A stretch of DNA of 5,903 nt from K189A clade bacterium (GTDB taxonomy: Bacteria > Pseudomonadota > Gammaproteobacteria > Pseudomonadales > Azotimanducaceae): contig RKSB01000018.1 of the NCBI GenBank assembly GCA_007571095.1, positions 1 to 5,903 on the forward strand, read 5' to 3'. The position numbers and the translations under genes were made by a program. This document shows, one piece after another, positions 1 to 5,509 of the stretch. The notes under the pieces are model-generated. The model had not been told where the DNA came from, made no database searches, and saw only the letters and a program-made list of their open reading frames with translations. How positions within the stretch are numbered: position 1 is the stretch's first letter; each line of letters opens with the position of its first letter.

Positions 1-78
1 GCCGCCACACCTGAAACCAGACGAATCTATGATGCACTCGGCTTAAGTCTCTCAGATGTTCCCTATGCACTGAACTGA
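1..78 (+). CDS. 3' end of an unidentified protein gene (partial)
   Basis: Frame 1 is open from the left edge and stops at TGA 76-78, giving 25 residues that end in SDVPYALN. I do not recognise the family. The stretch PETRRIYDALGL has the feel of the C-terminal tail of some DDE transposases, but that is only an impression. It does not look like the C-terminus of XerD, which often precedes dsbC in gammaproteobacteria. No terminator hairpin follows the stop. A dispersed repeat copy begins within about 30 bases of it. It could also be a chance open frame, since only 26 codons are visible. Confidence 0.4.
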   Translation, partial: AATPETRRIYDALGLSLSDVPYALN

Positions 79-107
79 TCCTGTAACCCGTTTAAGGCCG
101 GCAAACG

Positions 108-128
108 TCATCGTTCAGGAGAAAAGAC
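108..128 (+). repeat. Dispersed repeat, copy 1
   Basis: This 21-base stretch matches the minus strand at 5630-5610 at 20 of 21 positions; the only difference is the G at 121. Weaker similarity continues downstream (CAAGTCAGGA here against GAAGCCAGGA there). The unit lies just after the partial gene at the left edge and upstream of dsbC. Whether it is an insertion-sequence end, a small mobile repeat or a gene remnant cannot be decided from the window. Confidence 0.6.
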
Positions 129-158
129 CACCCAAGTCAGGAAATATGACGACTCCTT

Positions 159-180
159 AAACCCTCACCAAACCCTCACC
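159..180 (+). repeat. Perfect tandem 11-bp direct repeat (two units)
   Basis: AAACCCTCACC occurs twice head to tail at 159-169 and 170-180 with no mismatch. The 11-bp period is about one helical turn, the geometry seen at binding sites of OmpR/PhoB-type response regulators, though the motif is not a recognisable Pho box. It lies about 250 bases upstream of dsbC, so a role in its control is only a possibility. Confidence 0.7.
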
Positions 181-249
181 CTTTCAGCATGCCCGTTTAT
201 ACGCTCAGCTGACCATCCGGCCAGCCGAAAAAGCCTTGTAGTGCCTGGT

Positions 250-303
250 GAATTTTTCAAGGTAAATAAAATCAATGACTTAAGAGAACAGACCGTCGAA
301 GTC
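250..303 (+). repeat. Dispersed repeat, copy 2 (diverged)
   Basis: GAATTTTTCAAG at 250-261 is identical to the minus strand at 5652-5641. Farther on, AGACCGTCGAAG (290-301) matches AGACTGTCGAAG there (5613-5602) with one difference. The spacing between the two blocks differs by one base (28 here, 27 there). The middle is diverged. The blocks also align without gaps, at lower identity, to copy 1 at an offset of 165 bases, which keeps the reading frame. The match to copy 1 alone would not be convincing. Confidence 0.45.
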
Positions 304-395
304 GAGGGCTACACGCAGAACATCATCCAAGGGGCTGGCAAGGGCTGTGGGAGCCAACGGGTTACCATGAAGTCTCCTTCAGTCGTTTCGTCCTA

Positions 396-401
396 TATAA
401 T
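396..401 (+). promoter_or_regulatory. Possible -10 element for dsbC-hom
   Basis: TATAAT matches the sigma-70 -10 consensus perfectly and would place transcription start near 408, about 25 bases before the GTG at 433. No good -35 hexamer or extended TG motif accompanies it. It fits the choice of GTG 433 as the dsbC start, because ATG 367 and ATG 400 would then be untranscribed or within the promoter. Confidence 0.3.
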
Positions 402-432
402 GGGCGAGCCTCTCAGCAACAGAACTCAAAAC

Positions 433-1164
433 GTGCGAACACTCTCGACCCTTGCGCTGTTATTGACCCTGGCTCTGCCGGCATTACAGAGTCATGCGGC
501 ATCGCAATCCGAACTCCTCTCCGAACGTGTAGCGGCGGTCCTGCCCGAGGGACTCTCGATCAAATCCATCAGCCGAGACGCTGAAAGCGGGTTTTATCAG
601 ATCGAACTGTCCAACGACTCCTTTCTTTACGCCATCAATGCAGACGGCTACCTGGTCCACGGAGAATTATTCGGTATGCAGGCAGGCAGGCTGATCAACC
701 TGACCGAACAAAAGTCGCGTGCTCCTCGCAGGGCATCAAGCATTCAGGCCATAGACACCAGAGATATGATCGTCTTCGCCCCCAAAACAGAGACCAAGGC
801 TCAACTGACTGTTTTTACCGACGTTGACTGTGGTTATTGCCGAAAACTTCATCGAGAAATCGACCAACTCAACGACCTGGGAATCGAGGTTCGCTATCTG
901 GCCTTTCCTCGTGCCGGTCCAGATTCCGAGTCGGCACGCAAGATGACATCCGCCTGGTGTGCCGACGACCGGCAAAAAGCCATCACTCGGCTAAAACTCG
1001 GTCAATCCATAAGGTCCCGTCAGTGCCGAAACCCCATCGTTTCGCAATACAATCTGGGCAGAGATATGGGCATCACCGGCACGCCGACTCTGATCTCGTC
1101 CGATGGAGCTACGTTACCCGGCTACCTGAAACCCGAAAAAATCGCACGCTGGCTGGGTATATAA
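433..1164 (+). CDS. dsbC: Periplasmic thiol:disulfide isomerase DsbC
   Basis: DsbC reshuffles wrong disulfides in exported proteins as a V-shaped dimer and is kept reduced by DsbD. From GTG 433 the product is 243 residues, close to E. coli DsbC (236). Residues 1-22 form a signal peptide: MRT, a hydrophobic Leu/Ala core, then QSHA and cleavage before Ala23. An N-terminal dimerisation domain follows, then a thioredoxin-like domain with the redox motif CGYC at 133-136 and the cis-proline loop GTPT (Pro218). A second cysteine pair, Cys176 and Cys198, has the same spacing from the active site (40 and 22 residues) as the structural disulfide of E. coli DsbC. The frame is open upstream to 79, so longer products from ATG 400, ATG 367 or GTG 241 are possible; I prefer 433 because it gives a standard signal peptide. 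None of the starts has a clear ribosome binding site. hom follows 4 bases after the stop. Confidence 0.93.
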   Translation: MRTLSTLALLLTLALPALQSHAASQSELLSERVAAVLPEGLSIKSISRDAESGFYQIELSNDSFLYAINADGYLVHGELFGMQAGRLINLTEQKSRAPRRASSIQAIDTRDMIVFAPKTETKAQLTVFTDVDCGYCRKLHREIDQLNDLGIEVRYLAFPRAGPDSESARKMTSAWCADDRQKAITRLKLGQSIRSRQCRNPIVSQYNLGRDMGITGTPTLISSDGATLPGYLKPEKIARWLGI

Positions 1165-1168
1165 ATCA

Positions 1169-2425
1169 ATGCCTTTGAGAGTGGGCATTTGCGGAGTCGG
1201 CACCGTAGGCCAGGGCGTTTTGTACCTGCTCACAAAAAAAGCCGGTTCGCTTGACCAGAAACAGGATTGCTCTCCGGTGGTCACCTGCCTCGGCATGCGG
1301 ACTCCTCGACCGCAGGTCGATACAACAGGTCTGATTGTCTTCGCTGACGTCCTTCAGGTGGCCGAAAGCCCGGCTGTCGATGTCCTGATCGAGACCATGG
1401 GTGGCGTGGACGATGCAAAGACGCTGATAACCACCGCGCTGGCTCGGGGAAAGCATGTAATTACCGCCAACAAGGCCCTGATCGCAACGCACGGACAAGC
1501 TCTGTGCCAGCAAGCGCAACAGGCCGGTCGAAGCCTCAAATTCGAAGCCGCAGTTGGCGGTGCTGTACCCATTATCAAGGTACTGACCGAGACCCTGGCG
1601 AACGACAAGGTCACCAGCATTCGAGGAATCATGAACGGCACCGCCAACTATATCCTCAGTGCAATGGCTCGGCACGGGACGAGCTTCGCCAGCGCGCTGG
1701 CGACCGCACAAGAACTCAAGTATGCCGAGGCCGATCCGGCATTTGACATTGACGGTACCGACAGTGCCCACAAGCTCTGCATCCTTGCGGCTCTGGCGTT
1801 CGGCACAGCACCCGCCTTTGATCAGGTGACTACCGAGGGCATTCGGAAGATTTCGCCGACAGATATTCTGCTGGCCAAAAAACTCGGGGGCTGCATCAAG
1901 CACCTGGCGAGCGCGCAGAGACACTCGAACGGTTACACCCTTCAGGTCCAGCCAAGGCTTCTACCCAAAGAACACTTGCTGGCCGGTGTAAACGATGCCA
2001 TGAACGGGTTCGAGGTCGTATCCGAAATCGCCGGCAACACCTTCTATTACGGAGCGGGTGCAGGGGCCCTGCCGACTGCACTGTCGATACTGGCCGATCT
2101 GACAAGCATCCTGAATCTTTCCGGCAACAAGGCCGCCGGAGGCACTGCTTTTGGGGATTCAAGGCCGCAGCGATCAACGCCGAACACTGCCAGCGACGGC
2201 CACTACATTCGATTGACCGCCCAAAGCACTCGTCAGGCCACAGACAGACTTCAACATATTCTGGACACTCACTCCATCCAACCGAAAGCCCACGCCACCG
2301 CTTCTTCTGATAACGCCACTGCGGTGATCACCGAAAACACCGAAGAGCAGACTCTGCAGAAAGCCCTTGCCGAAGTTGCCCGAACCCTGCCGACTGCCGA
2401 ATTGAGACACATTCGGTTCGGCTGA
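1169..2425 (+). CDS. hom: Homoserine dehydrogenase
   Basis: This enzyme reduces aspartate semialdehyde to homoserine with NAD(P)H, the branch point toward threonine, methionine and isoleucine. The N-terminal Rossmann domain has GVGTVG at 9-14 and TANKAL at 99-104. The catalytic domain shows FEAAVGGAVP (125-134), IMNGTANYIL (154-163), and YAEADP with Asp198 and Lys202 in IDGTDSAHKL, the conserved catalytic acid and lysine. GAGAGALPT (295-303) is the usual nucleotide-side loop. After about residue 345 the predicted strand-helix order suggests an ACT domain, but the Asp-x-Pro-Gly-Val turn expected at the start of its first helix is missing (QSTRQATDRL). At 418 residues it is slightly shorter than typical Hom (about 430-440). 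It starts 4 bases after dsbC, so co-transcription is likely. thrC, the usual next gene, is absent. Confidence 0.95.
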   Translation: MPLRVGICGVGTVGQGVLYLLTKKAGSLDQKQDCSPVVTCLGMRTPRPQVDTTGLIVFADVLQVAESPAVDVLIETMGGVDDAKTLITTALARGKHVITANKALIATHGQALCQQAQQAGRSLKFEAAVGGAVPIIKVLTETLANDKVTSIRGIMNGTANYILSAMARHGTSFASALATAQELKYAEADPAFDIDGTDSAHKLCILAALAFGTAPAFDQVTTEGIRKISPTDILLAKKLGGCIKHLASAQRHSNGYTLQVQPRLLPKEHLLAGVNDAMNGFEVVSEIAGNTFYYGAGAGALPTALSILADLTSILNLSGNKAAGGTAFGDSRPQRSTPNTASDGHYIRLTAQSTRQATDRLQHILDTHSIQPKAHATASSDNATAVITENTEEQTLQKALAEVARTLPTAELRHIRFG

Positions 2426-2435
2426 GGCTTTTCTT

Positions 2436-2460
2436 CCGCTTTGTTCGGCTCAAAGGGCGG
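2436..2460 (+). terminator. Weak hairpin after hom
   Basis: CCGCTTTG (2436-2443) can pair with CAAAGGGCGG (2451-2460) around a 7-base loop, with a two-base bulge. It lies 11 bases after the hom stop. No T-run follows directly, although four Ts appear at 2475-2478. It may contribute to ending the dsbC-hom transcript, but it is not a classic intrinsic terminator. Confidence 0.3.
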
Positions 2461-2486
2461 AGCAAAAGTGATGGTTTTGCTATAAT
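2461..2486 (+). promoter_or_regulatory. Extended -10 promoter for dps with overlapping inverted repeat
   Basis: TGCTATAAT at 2478-2486 is a perfect extended -10 element. Transcription would start near 2493, leaving a leader of about 83 bases before dps. No good -35 is present, which extended -10 promoters tolerate. A perfect 7-bp inverted repeat, AGCAAAA (2461-2467) and TTTTGCT (2475-2481), runs into the -10 box, so it could be an operator or a weak hairpin. I cannot assign a regulator. Confidence 0.5.
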
Positions 2487-2562
2487 CATCAACCCATCCA
2501 CCACCACTAACTCAATTCACCAACCCGGCCGGCAGATTCAAGCCGTCTGGAGTACAGAAGAC

Positions 2563-2568
2563 AAGGAG
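2563..2568 (+). promoter_or_regulatory. Ribosome binding site of dps
   Basis: AAGGAG ends 7 bases before the GTG at 2576. It is a strong Shine-Dalgarno match at ideal spacing and settles the start, since no ATG in this frame fits the Dps N-terminus better. Confidence 0.8.
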
Positions 2569-2575
2569 CCGACTC

Positions 2576-2992
2576 GTGAGCGACGAACTGAACACCCGTC
2601 TACAAAAGGCACTCGACAGTAGCTATCACCTTTTACAGCAGACGCAGGTCTGCCACTGGAACGTCAAGGGACCGGGCTTCTACGGTCTGCATGCCGCCTT
2701 TGAGACCCAGTATCGCGAACTGTTTGAAGCAGTCGATGAAATTGCCGAACGGATAGCCACTCTCGGTGGTTCGCCCGTCATCGGCGACAGTCAGGAACCT
2801 CAAGTGGATCCGAATGCCAGCGACACCGCCATGCTGGAAGCCCTGATTGTTCAACACAAGGCCGTCAGGGAAAAGCTGAGCGGAGTACATGCCGCAGCGG
2901 CGGAGGCAGACGATGAGGTCTCGCAGGACCTGGCATTACAAAGAATGGCTTCGCACGAAAAGACCATCTGGATGCTGCAATCCAGCATCTGA
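2576..2992 (+). CDS. dps: Dps-family ferritin-like DNA-protection protein
   Basis: Dps proteins form hollow 12-subunit shells that oxidise Fe(II) with hydrogen peroxide and store it, protecting DNA from Fenton damage. The 138-residue product has the inter-subunit ferroxidase ligands His27 (in CHWNVKG), His39, Asp54 and Glu58. Their spacing of 12, 15 and 4 is identical to E. coli His51, His63, Asp78 and Glu82. The GTG start at 2576 has AAGGAG 7 bases upstream. The protein begins almost directly at helix A and lacks the lysine-rich N-terminal tail that binds DNA in E. coli Dps, and its C-terminal end is short and not basic. It may therefore protect by iron sequestration rather than by coating DNA. 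It has its own extended -10 promoter and is probably a single-gene transcript. Confidence 0.95.
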   Translation: MSDELNTRLQKALDSSYHLLQQTQVCHWNVKGPGFYGLHAAFETQYRELFEAVDEIAERIATLGGSPVIGDSQEPQVDPNASDTAMLEALIVQHKAVREKLSGVHAAAAEADDEVSQDLALQRMASHEKTIWMLQSSI

Positions 2993-3087
2993 GGGCGGCA
3001 ATCCGGTTGCAACTGCCTTAAGGGTCTGCTCAGTCGAGCCTGTCGCTGACAGTAAAGAGCACAGGCAAGTAACGACACCGCCCTTTT
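2992..3087 (+). other. Structured 3' region after dps with long-range stem and T-run
   Basis: AGGGCGG (2992-2998), overlapping the dps stop codon, is the exact complement of CCGCCCT (3078-3084), which is followed by TTT. Inside this stem are a hairpin CTGTC-GCT-GACAG (3040-3052) and an alternative pairing of GCCTGT (3038-3043) with ACAGGC (3061-3066); the two cannot form together. It may be a branched dps terminator or a structured 3' untranslated region. I match it to no known RNA family. Confidence 0.35.
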
Positions 3088-3150
3088 GACAAAAACAGGC
3101 GAAACCGCCGAAGGCCAGTCTGTTCAGTATGGGACAAGGCCAATCCTTCT

Positions 3151-3179
3151 AAAAAATCGACAAAGTTCGTCGGTTTTTT
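3151..3179 (+). terminator. Intrinsic terminator between dps and adh
   Basis: AAAAAATCGAC (3151-3161) pairs with GTCGGTTTTTT (3169-3179) over 11 pairs including one G-T wobble, around a 7-base loop. The right arm ends in six Ts. The A-run on the left arm means it could also work on the opposite strand. It separates dps from the adh promoter. Confidence 0.7.
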
Positions 3180-3209
3180 CAAATCTACCCCTTTTTATTT
3201 ATTTCTGTG

Positions 3210-3218
3210 TGCTATCTT
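3210..3218 (+). promoter_or_regulatory. Candidate extended -10 promoter for adh
   Basis: TGCTATCTT carries the extended TG motif and a 4-of-6 match to TATAAT. It lies in the AT-rich stretch just after the terminator and about 60 bases before the adh start. The -35 region is only T-rich with no clear hexamer. A start near 3225 would leave a leader of about 54 bases. Confidence 0.35.
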
Positions 3219-3278
3219 TAGGCTTAAGGGTTTCTTTTATTTAACCGGCAAAAGCCGTCAAGCAAAGGAGTCAGGACT

Positions 3279-4361
3279 ATGAAAGCCGCAGTATTGCACG
3301 AAGTTGGAAAGCCTCTGGAAGTAGAAAATGTTTCCATATCCAAGCCTCAGCCGAGAGAGGTTCTGCTGAGAACAAAAGCAGCCGGACTCTGTCACAGCGA
3401 CCTCCACTTCATCGAGGGCTCGTATCCGTGGCCTCTGCCGGCAGTACTCGGGCATGAATCGGCAGCCGTGGTTGAAGAAGTGGGTTCTCAGGTCAGCTAT
3501 CTCAAGCCAGGCGACCACGTCATCACCTGCCTGTCGGCTTTTTGCGGTCACTGCGAGGATTGCCTGACCGGTCGCATGTCCCTGTGCTTAAGTCCTGAAC
3601 TACAGAGGGACCCCAAAGGAGAGCCTCGCCTGGGTGCTGGACCGGGAGACCTCAATCAGTTTCTCAACCTGTCCTCGTTCGCCGAACAAATGCTTGTGCA
3701 TGAAAACGCCGTGGTAAAAATTCGCGAGGACATGCCGCTCGACCGGGCCGCCCTGATCGGTTGTAGCGTCACCACAGGAACCGGTGCAGTCATTCATACC
3801 GCCGGTGTCAAGGCAGGAGAAACCGTCGCCGTGATCGGTTGCGGAGGCGTGGGGCTCGCCTGCATCAACGGTGCAGCGATTGCCGGAGCCGGCCGAGTGA
3901 TCGCCGTCGACACTGTGGACAAAAAGCTTGAACTGGCAAGATTCTTCGGGGCCACAGATACCGTCAATGCCAGCAACACAGATGCTGTTGCAGAAGTCAT
4001 CGAGATGACCTCCGGTGGTGTCCACTACTCGTTTGAGGCAATCGGCCTGAAGCAGACTACCGAGCAGGCTTTCGGCATGCTTCGAAGAGGTGGTACATGC
4101 ACGGTAATCGGAATGATTCCTGTCGGCACCATGGTCGAGGTTCATGGCGTTGAATTTCTCGCCGAGAAAAAAATTCAAGGCTCCCTGATGGGTTCAAACC
4201 GGTTTCGAGTCGATATGCCAAGGCTGATCGACTTCTATCTCAACGGCAAACTTCACCTGGACGAGTTGATCTCCAACCGCATCGGGTTGGACGACATCAA
4301 TAGCGGCATGAAAAGCCTGAAGTCCGGCGAAATTGCCCGCAATGTCATCATCTTTGATTAG
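3279..4361 (+). CDS. Zinc-dependent alcohol dehydrogenase (medium-chain family)
   Basis: It is predicted to oxidise an alcohol to the aldehyde, or the reverse, with NAD in the cytoplasm. The 360-residue product has the full set of motifs. Catalytic zinc ligands are Cys38 (in LCHSD), His59 in GHE, and Cys162 in GCSVTTG. The structural zinc site is Cys89, Cys92, Cys95 and Cys103. The Rossmann loop is GCGGVG at 187-192, and Asp211 at the end of the next strand favours NAD over NADP. The layout resembles class III-like and related bacterial alcohol dehydrogenases, but the substrate cannot be told and I give no symbol. AAGGAG at 3265-3270 lies 8 bases before ATG 3279. It appears monocistronic, between a terminator upstream and a convergent operon downstream. 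Its last 18 or so codons recur as a decayed copy at 5782-5839. Confidence 0.93.
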   Translation: MKAAVLHEVGKPLEVENVSISKPQPREVLLRTKAAGLCHSDLHFIEGSYPWPLPAVLGHESAAVVEEVGSQVSYLKPGDHVITCLSAFCGHCEDCLTGRMSLCLSPELQRDPKGEPRLGAGPGDLNQFLNLSSFAEQMLVHENAVVKIREDMPLDRAALIGCSVTTGTGAVIHTAGVKAGETVAVIGCGGVGLACINGAAIAGAGRVIAVDTVDKKLELARFFGATDTVNASNTDAVAEVIEMTSGGVHYSFEAIGLKQTTEQAFGMLRRGGTCTVIGMIPVGTMVEVHGVEFLAEKKIQGSLMGSNRFRVDMPRLIDFYLNGKLHLDELISNRIGLDDINSGMKSLKSGEIARNVIIFD

Positions 4362-4419
4362 CCGGAACGTCATTCAACGCCACTAGCGGGCCACAACCGG
4401 TTTGCTTTCGGCAGGCTCC
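4303..4419 (+). repeat. Direct repeat, copy A: adh 3' end plus downstream flank
   Basis: This stretch covers the last codons and stop of adh and about 58 bases beyond, and it aligns in the same orientation with 5782-5903. By hand count, 4320-4358 matches 5801-5839 at 35 of 39 positions. The downstream blocks AACGTCATT, CAACCGGTTT and CAGGCTC are kept in both, with gaps of 2, 4 and 1 bases elsewhere. Copy A is the functional one, since it contains the intact adh end and stop codon. Confidence 0.85.
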
Positions 4420-4426
4420 GAGCCTG
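4412..4426 (+). terminator. Hairpin in the adh / PIN-operon convergent region
   Basis: CAGGCT-CCG-AGCCTG is a perfect 6-bp stem with a 3-base loop, 50 bases after the adh stop. A T-rich stretch (4433-4439) follows a few bases later instead of directly. Its left arm is also present in copy B of the adh-end repeat (5895-5902), where the window ends before the right arm can be seen. It may terminate adh. The 189 bases between adh and the PIN gene hold no other clear signal apart from a small hairpin at 4508-4520. Confidence 0.4.
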
Positions 4427-4550
4427 TCTGCGTTCTTTTCGCCCAAGCCCTGCGTATTCTCGGCGAATAGGCGCATCGGGCAGATTGCCGTAGAAGCGGG
4501 CATGCAGGCTGACGCTCAGCGAAAGGCAGGGTTTGTCGTATCCGAGAGCC

Positions 4551-4976
4551 TCACAACACGGCCTTGTCGAGAGCCTGAATGAAATCGATTCCCGAGACCT
4601 GCTTTCTACTCAACCGATCATCGTTGGTGATGAACAGATTCACTCCGGCGAACGAAGCGCACGCCAACTGAATTGCATCCGGAGCTCGAATCGAACGATC
4701 CTGGCGGATTCGAGCGAATCGGGACGCAACCTCGGCATCAAACGGCAGAATTCTGGTGCTATTGGCGATGGCTTGCTCATAACGCCGTCTGAGCACCTCG
4801 TTTCCCGTCTCCAACGGCTTCACGAGCAGTTCGCCGAGTGTCAGAGCGGACGTAAGCAACTCATCGCCACGTTCAATCATACGTCGCCGGAGCAACGAGA
4901 CCTGTTCGGTGTACGTCCGCTCTTCCAACAGATATATGAAGAGATTAGTGTCCCAAAAAATCCGGCTCACTACCAT
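4551..4976 (-). CDS. PIN-domain ribonuclease, VapC-like toxin
   Basis: PIN-domain toxins cut RNA, often tRNA or rRNA, with Mg2+ held by a cluster of acidic residues. The 141-residue product is of typical VapC length and shows the expected acids: Asp9 in FWDTN at the first strand, Glu49 in LTLGEL, Asp100 in RAPDAIQLA, and Asp119/Asp120 in ITNDDRL. All four positions are intact, so it should be active. ATG 4974-4976 overlaps the stop of the upstream gene in ATGGTAG (7 bases), which suggests translational coupling and tight stoichiometry with its partner. It shares the partner's promoter. The final codon ends convergent to adh with no clear terminator. The alternative reading as a non-toxin PIN nuclease is less likely given the paired layout. 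Confidence 0.88.
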   Translation of the reverse strand: MVVSRIFWDTNLFIYLLEERTYTEQVSLLRRRMIERGDELLTSALTLGELLVKPLETGNEVLRRRYEQAIANSTRILPFDAEVASRFARIRQDRSIRAPDAIQLACASFAGVNLFITNDDRLSRKQVSGIDFIQALDKAVL

Positions 4977-5452
4977 TCCGCCCTGAGCCGACGCACATAG
5001 GCATCTGCGTCTTCGTCCTGCCAGATGTCCTTGCCGAGGCCACGCAGGGCGAGAATCGGGTCCTCAGCATTGCCTTTGCCGGCGCAAACATATTCGTTAT
5101 GATACCAGTCGATCAGGTCGTCATAACCAGACGGAATCTCGTCATGGTTCGGGACGCTCTTTCCCGAACCACGGGCCGGATCGCAAGGGTCGCCGGGCCT
5201 GAAGAGACGGCGGCGACCTTTTGAGGTCTCGACCAACATGCGATAGCGGCCTGAGTTGGGCGGCTTATTGGCAACGCAATGCAGGTAGACATGGACCTGG
5301 ACTCCAGGACGCAAGGGTTGCACACCGGTGATCTTTTCGTTCTCGGCTCGCTGCACGATCTCGGCAACCGTAAAGTCTTTTGCATCTGGACATTGCCGAT
5401 GGAGCAACGCGGTTGCAACCCAGACTTCATCTGCAACTCGAATTGTGTTCAT
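4970..5452 (-). CDS. Unrecognised partner of the PIN toxin, candidate antitoxin
   Basis: This 160-residue protein precedes the PIN gene and overlaps it by 7 bases. I do not recognise a named family. The N-terminal half (VADEVWVATALLH, then DFTVAEIVQRA at 26-36) suggests a helical, possibly winged-helix DNA-binding unit. The middle is rich in charged and conserved-looking blocks (RPGVQVHVYLHCVAN, 48-62; GRYRML, 68-73; RRRLFRPGD, 80-88). The C-terminus, GKDIW then DEDADAYVRRLRAEW, resembles the acidic/aromatic tails by which small antitoxins occupy PIN toxins. I infer an antitoxin that both represses its promoter and blocks the toxin, although 160 residues is about twice the usual VapB length. 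The ATG at 5450-5452 is chosen because a longer frame from TTG 5482 would start inside the -10 box. No Shine-Dalgarno sequence is visible. Confidence 0.8.
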   Translation of the reverse strand: MNTIRVADEVWVATALLHRQCPDAKDFTVAEIVQRAENEKITGVQPLRPGVQVHVYLHCVANKPPNSGRYRMLVETSKGRRRLFRPGDPCDPARGSGKSVPNHDEIPSGYDDLIDWYHNEYVCAGKGNAEDPILALRGLGKDIWQDEDADAYVRRLRAEW

Positions 5453-5456
5453 TGGT

Positions 5457-5464
5457 CTGTACAG
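5457..5464. promoter_or_regulatory. Palindrome next to the antitoxin start
   Basis: CTGTACAG is a perfect 8-bp palindrome 5 bases upstream of the antitoxin ATG, inside the short leader. It could be an autoregulatory operator half or a translation-level element. On its own an 8-bp palindrome is weak evidence. Confidence 0.25.
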
Positions 5465-5481
5465 GAAAAACAGGTAGAACA

Positions 5482-5509
5482 ATTATACTCCTTGAGGCAC
5501 GAACATCAA
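5482..5509 (-). promoter_or_regulatory. Promoter of the PIN toxin-antitoxin operon
   Basis: On the minus strand TTGATG (5509-5504) and a perfect TATAAT (5487-5482) are separated by 16 bases, a good sigma-70 promoter. Transcription would start near 5475, about 23 bases before the antitoxin ATG. This supports the start at 5452 over the longer frame. Confidence 0.65.

Larger units (their letters stand above)
79..432 (+). other. Gene-free leader upstream of dsbC
   Basis: I find no convincing separate gene here. Frame 1, the dsbC frame, has no stop between 79 and 1164, but the only starts before dsbC proper are GTG 241, ATG 367 and ATG 400, none with a good Shine-Dalgarno sequence. The stretch holds a tandem 11-bp repeat (159-180), two copies of a dispersed repeat (108-128 and about 250-303) and a TATAAT at 396-401. 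It is either a long regulatory leader or a decayed gene remnant. Confidence 0.6.

Noticed and set aside
1166..1924. Long minus-strand open frame (252 codons) opposite hom
   Set aside because: It mirrors the hom coding frame, shows no domain, and hom has all its catalytic motifs; it is a shadow frame.
3600..4178. Minus-strand open frame of 192 codons opposite adh
   Set aside because: It lies fully inside the well-supported alcohol dehydrogenase gene and has no recognisable motif.
4372..4560. Minus-strand open frame downstream of the PIN gene reading HARFYGNLPDAPIRREYAGL
   Set aside because: It overlaps the end of the PIN gene in another frame, has no independent start signal, and runs into the adh-end repeat; no protein could be recognised.
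5411..5420. Perfect palindrome GGTTGCAACC inside the antitoxin gene
   Set aside because: It lies within coding sequence and similar short matches occur elsewhere in the window by chance; no positional logic supports an operator.
5457..5473. CTGT and ACAG half-sites before the antitoxin start, resembling a LexA box
   Set aside because: The halves are separated by 9 bases, whereas the LexA consensus needs CTGT-N8-ACAG. The spacing is off by one, so an SOS site is not supported.
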